From positions 1 to 61,831 of the forward strand of contig NZ_JACTUZ010000012.1 in the NCBI RefSeq assembly GCF_014490445.1: a stretch of 61,831 nt of DNA, written 5' to 3'. Below the pieces are notes generated by a model that worked only from the letters and a program-made list of their open reading frames with translations, made no database searches and was not told where the DNA came from. The stretch's first letter is position 1, and every line of letters starts with the position of its first letter. A program made the position numbers and the translations under genes. Below are positions 56,907 through 61,831 of this stretch, one piece after another. This DNA comes from Pseudoroseomonas ludipueritiae (GTDB lineage Bacteria; Pseudomonadota; Alphaproteobacteria; Acetobacterales; Acetobacteraceae).

Positions 56907-58490
56907 ATGCATCGTCGTTCCCTGCTGCGCGCCGCCGCGGCAACGCCTCTGGCTGGCCTCGCGGCACCACGCTTTGCCCGGGCGGCCTCGGCCACCACGC
57001 TGCGCTTCATCCCGGTGATCGACCTGGCCTTCGTGGACCCGATCTATTCCACGGCGCAGGTCTCGCGGAACCATGGCTTCATGGTCTTCGACACGCTCTA
57101 CGGCATGAACAGCAAGCTGGAAGTCTCGCCGCAGATGGTCGAGGGCCATCGCGTGGAGGATGGCGGCAGGCGCTGGGACCTGACGCTGCGCGAGGGCCTG
57201 ACCTGGCACGACGGCGAGAAGGTGCTGGCACGGGATTGCGTCGCCAGCATCAGGCGCTGGGCGAAGCGCGACCCCTTCGGCGATGCGCTGATGGCTGCCA
57301 CGGACGAGCTTTCGGCGCCGGATGACCGCACCATCCGCTTCCGCCTGAAGCGGCCTTTCCCTTTCCTGCCGATGGCGCTGGGCAAGGCGGCGGTGCCGGC
57401 CTGCTTCATGATGCCGGAGCGGCTGGCCAATACCGACCCCTTCAAGGTCATGCCCGAGGTGATCGGCAGCGGTCCCTTCCGCTTCGTGGCCAATGAGCGC
57501 GTGCCCGGCGCCCGCAACGTCTATGAACGCTTCGCCGGCTACAAGCCGCGCGAGGGCGGCATGAGCGACTGGACCGCCGGGCCGAAGGTGGTGCACTACG
57601 ACCGCGTGGAATGGACCACGATGCCGGATGCCGCGACCGGCGCCGCCGCCTTGCAATCGGGTGAGCAGGACTGGCAGGAAACCACGCCACACGACCTGCT
57701 GCCGGTGCTGCGGCGTGGCGGCAACATCAAGGTGGATGTGCTGGACCCGCTGGGCTTCACCTGCCTGCTGCGCGTGAACCACTTGCAGCCGCCCTTCAAC
57801 AACCCGGCCATCCGGCGCGCGCTGCTGGGTGCCGTCAACCAGGCGGATTTCATGACGGCCGTGGCGGGCGATGACCCGGCCTTCCAGCACACGCCCATCG
57901 GCTTCTTCTGCCCGGGCACGCCGATGGCCAGCAATGTCAGGCTCGATGTCTTCAAGGGTGAGCGCGACTACGACAAGGTGAAGCGCGACCTCGCCGCCGC
58001 GGGCTACAAGGGCGAGAAGGTGGTGGTGCTGGTGCCGGCGGATTCGCTGGCGCAGAAGCCGCTGGGCGATGTCGCCTTCGGCATGTTCCAGCAGGCAGGC
58101 ATGAACGTGGAATATGTCGGCATCGACTTCGGTTCCGTGCTGACGCGCCGCAACCGCAAGACGCCGGTGGAGGAGGGAGGCTGGAGCGCCTTTGTCGCCA
58201 ACTGGCAGGGCATGGATTGGCTGAACCCGGCCGGGCACCTGACCCTGCGCGGCAATGCCAGCTATCCCGGCTGGTCCAGCAGCGAGCGGACGGAAGCGCT
58301 GCGCGACCACTGGCTCTCCGCTGCTTCGCTGGAGGAGCAACAGGAGATCTGCGCCGAGATCCAGCGCATCAGCTTCGAGGAAGTGCCTTACTATCCGCTG
58401 GGCCAGTACAAGCAGCCCACCGCCTACAGCAGCGCCATCACCGGCATCGGCAAGGGCACGGCCACCTTCTGGAACGTGCGGCCGGCCTGA
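56907..58490 (+). CDS. ABC transporter substrate-binding protein, family 5
   Basis: A 527-residue SBP_bac_5 protein. The N-terminus MHRRSLLRAAAATPLAGLAAP followed by FARAAS is a signal peptide with an RR pair that could be a weak Tat signal. FMVFDTLYGMNSKLEVSPQMVEGH, LTLREGLTWHDGEKVLARDCVASIRRW, GSGPFRFVANERVPGARNVYERF and QPPFNNPAIRRALLGAVNQADF align block by block with the protein at 14866. No family 5 permease genes are nearby. It sits downstream of a NodB-fold gene, as does its relative. Confidence 0.92.
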   Translation: MHRRSLLRAAAATPLAGLAAPRFARAASATTLRFIPVIDLAFVDPIYSTAQVSRNHGFMVFDTLYGMNSKLEVSPQMVEGHRVEDGGRRWDLTLREGLTWHDGEKVLARDCVASIRRWAKRDPFGDALMAATDELSAPDDRTIRFRLKRPFPFLPMALGKAAVPACFMMPERLANTDPFKVMPEVIGSGPFRFVANERVPGARNVYERFAGYKPREGGMSDWTAGPKVVHYDRVEWTTMPDAATGAAALQSGEQDWQETTPHDLLPVLRRGGNIKVDVLDPLGFTCLLRVNHLQPPFNNPAIRRALLGAVNQADFMTAVAGDDPAFQHTPIGFFCPGTPMASNVRLDVFKGERDYDKVKRDLAAAGYKGEKVVVLVPADSLAQKPLGDVAFGMFQQAGMNVEYVGIDFGSVLTRRNRKTPVEEGGWSAFVANWQGMDWLNPAGHLTLRGNASYPGWSSSERTEALRDHWLSAASLEEQQEICAEIQRISFEEVPYYPLGQYKQPTAYSSAITGIGKGTATFWNVRPA

Positions 58491-58504
58491 GGGGAATGAG
58501 TGAC

Positions 58505-59893
58505 ATGTCCATGACCGAGCCCGGCACAACCGCAATCTTCGGCAGCTATGTGCTGACGGAGCGCGATGGCGAGCAGGTGGTGCTGCGAGACCACTGGGTG
58601 ATGACGGAGGGGCGGCGCATCGCCGCCATCACCACCAGCCGCCCGCGAGCGGATATCGTGCTGGACCAGCCCGGCCGCTTCGTGCTGCCCGGGCTGATGA
58701 ACCTGCACAACCACTGCTTCAGCGAGGCCGTGGCCCGCACGCATTCCGAGGATGGCGCGGGGCGGAAGAACAATGCCAGCATCGTCTATACGGTGCTGCT
58801 GCCGCTGACCAAGCGCGGCATCGAGATCCTCTCGCCGGAGGAGAGGCTGGCCGTGGCGCGGCTGGGCATTCTGCAATTGCTGAAGGGTGGCGCCACCACG
58901 GTCATGGAGCCCTTCCGAAACGGCATCCCGGAGATGTTCGACGCGGCTCTGGATATGGGGCTGCGCTTCTATGGCGCGCCCTATCTCTTCTCCACCGCCG
59001 ATGCCAAGGCGGATGCCTCCGGCCAGGTGACCTATGCGGGGGATGACGGCGCGGTGGATCTCGCCGCCTGGAACGCGCTGCACGCGCGCTGGGAAGGCGC
59101 CGACCATGGCCGTATCCGGATGGCGATGAGCCCGCATGCGACGGATACCTGCGCCCCCGACCTGCTGCGCGCCGCCGCCGCGCGGGCGCGGGAGCTGGGC
59201 GTGCCAATCACCACGCATCTGGCGCAGAGCCCGGGCGAGGTCGCGACCATCGGCCAGCGCCACGAGGGGCGCACCCCGGCGGAATACCTGGACTGGCTGG
59301 GCGTGCTCGGCCCGGACCTGCTGGCGGCGCATTGCATCGACTGCACGGGCGACGACCTGCGGCTGATGGCGGCACGCGGCAGCACGGTGCTGAACTGCCC
59401 GCGTGTCTTCGCCCGCGCCGGCACCACCGCCTCCTACGCGCATTTCGCCGCGCATGGCGTGCGGACCGTCATTGGCACCGATGGCTACAACATGGACCTG
59501 CTGGGGGAGGTGAATGCCGCCGCCATCATCTCCAAGGTCACGGCGGGGAAGGCGGATGTCGCCACCGCACCCGAGCTGATCGGCTCCGTGACGCGCGACG
59601 CCGCGGCGGCGATCGGACGCGAGGATCTGGGCGCGATCCGCATCGGCGCCACGGCCGACCTGACGGTGGTGGATCTCAACCACCCGCATCTCCAGCCCTT
59701 GTTCGACCCGCGCCGCGCGCTGGTCTGGCTGGCCAACCGCGCCAATGTCGACGGTGTCATGGTGGATGGCCGGTTGCTGCTGCACAATGGCGCGCTGTTG
59801 GGCGGGGATGAGCATGCCATCACCACGGCCGGGGCCGCCGCCATCCAGCGCATCTGGGACCTGCCGGAGGCCCGCGCCGCCTTCGCCGGCTGA
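58505..59893 (+). CDS. Amidohydrolase-superfamily enzyme (deaminase/chlorohydrolase-like)
   Basis: A 462-residue metal-dependent hydrolase of the cytosine deaminase/TrzN/AtzA type. The first metal motif is LHNHCF (H-x-H), HLAQSPGEV gives the third His (near 240), AHCIDC the fourth (near 278) and GTDGYNMD the catalytic Asp (near 324). The C-terminal composite domain (IGATADLTVVDLNHPHLQPL) restores the beta-sandwich. Substrates in this group are N-heterocycles, which fits a locus for ring-containing nitrogen compounds. ATG 58505 has AGGGG ten bases before it; ATG 58496 is only one base from it and so less likely. Confidence 0.87.
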   Translation: MSMTEPGTTAIFGSYVLTERDGEQVVLRDHWVMTEGRRIAAITTSRPRADIVLDQPGRFVLPGLMNLHNHCFSEAVARTHSEDGAGRKNNASIVYTVLLPLTKRGIEILSPEERLAVARLGILQLLKGGATTVMEPFRNGIPEMFDAALDMGLRFYGAPYLFSTADAKADASGQVTYAGDDGAVDLAAWNALHARWEGADHGRIRMAMSPHATDTCAPDLLRAAAARARELGVPITTHLAQSPGEVATIGQRHEGRTPAEYLDWLGVLGPDLLAAHCIDCTGDDLRLMAARGSTVLNCPRVFARAGTTASYAHFAAHGVRTVIGTDGYNMDLLGEVNAAAIISKVTAGKADVATAPELIGSVTRDAAAAIGREDLGAIRIGATADLTVVDLNHPHLQPLFDPRRALVWLANRANVDGVMVDGRLLLHNGALLGGDEHAITTAGAAAIQRIWDLPEARAAFAG

Positions 59894-60013
59894 CGCCGGA
59901 AAAATGCTGGCGGCATCCACAACCGATCCGGCATGCGCACGTTGAGCCTTTGTCCTGACCGTTCCGTCCGTGCCTGCTTGGCGCCGGCGGGCACAGCACA
60001 AGGAGAGAAGACC

Positions 60014-60214
60014 ATGCGGACGATTACCCTGGGTGTCCTGGGCCTCGGCCTGCTTGTCGCCGCCTGCGCGCCGCCGCCCGGAAACCAGAACAGCCCGGCC
60101 TCCGGCCAGGTCGTGCGCGAGGGCGGCCGCCCGGCCGAAGCGCGTGCCACCGCCCCGCCGCCTCCGGGCGTGCCCATCATGAATACCCAGCCGGGGACCG
60201 GTTCCCCCCGCTGA
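60014..60214 (+). CDS. Small lipoprotein, 66 residues
   Basis: MRTITLGVLGLGLLVAAC is a complete lipoprotein signal with the modified Cys near residue 18, followed by an Ala/Pro/Gly-rich and probably unstructured tail (APPPPGVPIMNTQPGTGSPR). An excellent AAGGAGAG lies just upstream, and a strong terminator follows 13 bases after the stop, so this is a stand-alone gene. No family recognised; a small periplasm-facing membrane-anchored peptide. Confidence 0.7.
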   Translation: MRTITLGVLGLGLLVAACAPPPGNQNSPASGQVVREGGRPAEARATAPPPPGVPIMNTQPGTGSPR

Positions 60215-60227
60215 GTACATTGCGCGA

Positions 60228-60257
60228 GGGCGGGGGGAGAGATCCCTCCGCCCTTTT
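60228..60257 (+). terminator. Intrinsic terminator of the small lipoprotein gene
   Basis: A 10-bp stem with one G-U pair, GGGCGGGGGG (60228-60237) with CCCTCCGCCC (60244-60253), a loop AGAGAT and a TTTT tail. It is the clearest Rho-independent terminator of the window. Confidence 0.8.
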
Positions 60258-60707
60258 CCGCCTCTGGGTAGCGCTATCCGCCGCAACCCGCATGCGCGCC
60301 GGCCCGGCGCTTATGGCCAAGCTCGCGCTGGCAGGAGCGCTGCCTTCCGGCTCGCACGCCGTGGTTGTCAGCCCTTGCGGAAAACTCGCCAGGCGCGCTG
60401 CCTGCTTGCCTTCAGTGCAAGAGTCGTTTTCGTTGTACGGCTGTCTGGTGCAAGAGCCCAGCCTGGCCTGACCATGCCAAGATCCTTGATAGACAAGGGG
60501 TGGGGCTGGAATGACACAGTGCAGGACTTACGTTCCCCGCAAATCGGGTTACGCTTTTCAAAAGCCTCCGACCGTTGATAAATTGCGACGGCGGCGATCC
60601 GCCAGGATGGCTTGTCTGGCCTCGCGGCAGGTCCCGGCCTGAACGACCGGCCTGCCGCAGCCTTGGATATCACGTTGGATAGCCTGTTGGTGGATCGGAC
60701 AGAGCGG
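60258..60707. other. 450-bp gene-free region before the BcsC-like gene
   Basis: No open frame here has family features; the frame at 60375-60578 lacks a ribosome site. The region is less GC-rich than the genes. It holds a short GCTTTT-C-AAAAGC repeat at 60553-60565 and a strong hairpin at 60624-60658. It should include the promoter and leader of the BcsC-like gene. I cannot point to a confident -35/-10 pair. Confidence 0.4.
60624..60658 (+). repeat. Strong hairpin in the leader of the BcsC-like gene
   Basis: GCGGCAGG, a TC bulge and CCGG (60624-60637) pair with CCGG and CCTGCCGC (60647-60658) across a 9-base loop, giving 12 pairs. It lies 49 bases before the ATG at 60708 and has no T run after it. 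It could structure the leader or block an upstream transcript. Confidence 0.5.
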
Positions 60708-61831
60708 ATGACACAGCCTTCCCAGCAGCGTGACCCCCGGCCGCGCGCGGATGCTGCCGGCCGTGGATGTGGCGCGCCGGTCGTGGGGGCCGTGCTGGGC
60801 AGCCTGCTCCTCAGTGGCGGCGCCCTGGCGCAGGACTCCGCGCCGCCTGCCACGACTCCGCCGGCCGCCAGCACCCCCGTTGCGCCCGCTGCCGGCGGCG
60901 CGGAACAGAGCGCCGCCCTGGCCACCCTGGCGGAGCAGGTGGAATACTGGCGCGCCCAGAACCGGCCGGAACTAGCCTTCGCGGCCGTGGAGCGCCTGCT
61001 TGCCGCCAGCCCGCGTGACCCGGACGTGCTGGCCAGTGCCGCCGAGATCGCCTCCCAGTTGGGCCGTAAGGATGCGGCCGATGGCTATCTGGCCACGCTG
61101 CGCCGCGTCGCGCCCAACGACCGCCGCATCGCCGTGGTGGAGCGCCACCAGTCCTTTGGCGAATCGGACCGCGCGGCGCTGGAGGAGGCCCGCGCTCTGG
61201 CGCAGTCCGGGCGCGCGGCCGAAGCCATCACGCGCTACCAGAGCCTTTTCCCCAACGGCAACGTGCCGGACAACCTGGCGCCCGAATATTACCAGACCAT
61301 GGCGGGAATCGATTACCAGCGCTTCCGCGATGCCACGGCGGCGTTGCGCCAGCGCCTGGAGCGTGACCCGGACAATGCCCGGATGCGCCTGACCCTGGCG
61401 CAGATCCAGACCTATCGTGAGACCACGCGCTACAGCGGCATCGAGACGCTCCGTTCGCTCACAACCAATTCCTCCGTGGCCGCGCCGGCCCGTGCGGCCT
61501 GGCGCCAGGCGCTGCTCTGGGAGGGGCCCAGCGGCGAGCTGATCAGCGCCATCGAGACCTATCTCGCCTCCAACTCCTCCGACCCCCAGATCGAGGCCAA
61601 GCTGCGGGAAGCACGGGGCACCTTGCCGGATGCCGCCACCCAGGCGCGCATCGACGGCTATCAATCCGTGGAGGCCGGCCAACTCGCGCAGGCGGAACAG
61701 CAGTTCCGCACTTCCCTGCAATCCGTGCCGGACGACCCTGGCGCCCTGGCCGGGCTGGGGCTGGTGCGCTGGCGGCAGGGCCACGCGGCGGAGGCGCGCG
61801 ACCTGCGGGACCGCGCCATCGCCGCCGCGCC
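60708..61831 (+). CDS. BcsC-like TPR protein of cellulose export, N-terminal part
   Basis: The frame is open to the right edge (374 codons seen). A signal peptide (VVGAVLGSLLLSGGALAQ, cut near residue 42) and a Pro/Ala-rich linker precede tandem TPRs from about residue 65: EQVEYWRAQNRPELAFAAVERLLAASPRDPDVLA, then ALAQSGRAAEAITRYQSLFPNG, EYYQTMAGI and RLTLAQIQTYRETTRYSGIETL. The Tyr-Arg-x-x-Thr pattern in LTLAQIQTYRETTR is typical of BcsC, whose TPR stretch spans the periplasm and whose C-terminal barrel (outside the window) exports cellulose. A general TPR protein is the alternative. The bcsA/bcsB genes are not to the left, so they may lie to the right. Confidence 0.7.
   Translation, partial: MTQPSQQRDPRPRADAAGRGCGAPVVGAVLGSLLLSGGALAQDSAPPATTPPAASTPVAPAAGGAEQSAALATLAEQVEYWRAQNRPELAFAAVERLLAASPRDPDVLASAAEIASQLGRKDAADGYLATLRRVAPNDRRIAVVERHQSFGESDRAALEEARALAQSGRAAEAITRYQSLFPNGNVPDNLAPEYYQTMAGIDYQRFRDATAALRQRLERDPDNARMRLTLAQIQTYRETTRYSGIETLRSLTTNSSVAAPARAAWRQALLWEGPSGELISAIETYLASNSSDPQIEAKLREARGTLPDAATQARIDGYQSVEAGQLAQAEQQFRTSLQSVPDDPGALAGLGLVRWRQGHAAEARDLRDRAIAAA

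Noticed and set aside
55122-58535. 1137-codon open frame on the minus strand
   Set aside because: It is antisense to four well-supported genes, is His/Gln/Arg-rich in the way typical of reverse frames of GC-rich genes, and has no family motifs.
60375-60578. 67-codon open frame before the BcsC-like gene
   Set aside because: It has no ribosome site, no signal or domain features, and lies in a region of shifting base composition; I treat it as non-coding.
1-61831. Mobile elements, CRISPR arrays, tRNA or rRNA genes
   Set aside because: I found no transposase or integrase motif, no regularly spaced repeats with unique spacers, and no tRNA- or rRNA-like segment on either strand by eye.

Overview
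The window is GC-rich chromosomal DNA from an alphaproteobacterium, most likely an environmental Acetobacteraceae such as Roseomonas. The pointers are the base composition, the many solute-binding proteins, a Bug-type tricarboxylate receptor, GntR/LysR/IclR regulators beside short catabolic operons, and a BcsC-like cellulose gene at the right edge. This placement is inference from gene content. About 59 genes are supported, closely packed and often overlapping by ATGA or GTGA. I see no rRNA, tRNA, CRISPR array, prophage or insertion sequence.

Left region (1-10,350): a lipid locus. It holds the N-terminus of a probable CDP-alcohol phosphatidyltransferase, a metallophosphoesterase, a DUF2141 protein, a HIT protein, LptF and LptG permeases, a YghO/bacterial-ceramide-synthase-like N-acyltransferase, two nucleotidyltransferases, a fatty-acyl-AMP ligase and an NAD-dependent epimerase/reductase. 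Together they look like bacterial ceramide (sphingolipid) synthesis, head-group activation and export, with serine palmitoyltransferase and its acyl carrier protein missing from view. Class II fructose-bisphosphate aldolase follows.

Middle (11,500-33,200): an IclR-controlled operon (two SDRs, a NodB-fold deacetylase, a peptide/nickel-type binding protein); an RsbQ-like alpha/beta hydrolase translationally coupled to a PAS-histidine kinase with a degraded ATP site; a 58-residue protein behind repeated AATT motifs; a HisD-family dehydrogenase operon with a 16-bp palindrome; MsrB, ModD, a Bcr/CflA transporter, a DUF2272 lipoprotein, a KefB/C antiporter and an AsmA-like protein; then a GntR regulator with an orphan Bug receptor, and DUF3750.

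Right half (33,200-50,650): OmpW and HemN behind FNR/FixK-like boxes; a GntR regulator divergent from a fumarylpyruvate-hydrolase-like gene with an operator over its -10; an LrgA/LrgB pair followed by a D-lactate dehydrogenase, which suggests pyruvate handling; a phospholipase D-type enzyme; an Asp/Glu racemase relative; a serine beta-lactamase-like hydrolase; a binding protein with an M20 hydrolase; an MFS carrier; a PRC-barrel protein; a FUSC efflux protein; an SDR.

Right end (50,700-61,831): a LysR regulator is divergent from a D-carbamoylase, an amino-acid-type ABC transporter, a second NodB-fold hydrolase, two further binding proteins and an amidohydrolase. This fits catabolism of a cyclic ureide or imide. 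A small lipoprotein with a clear terminator, a 450-bp gap with a strong hairpin, and the start of a BcsC-like TPR protein close the window. Convergent gene pairs repeatedly share hairpins that contain the stop codons.
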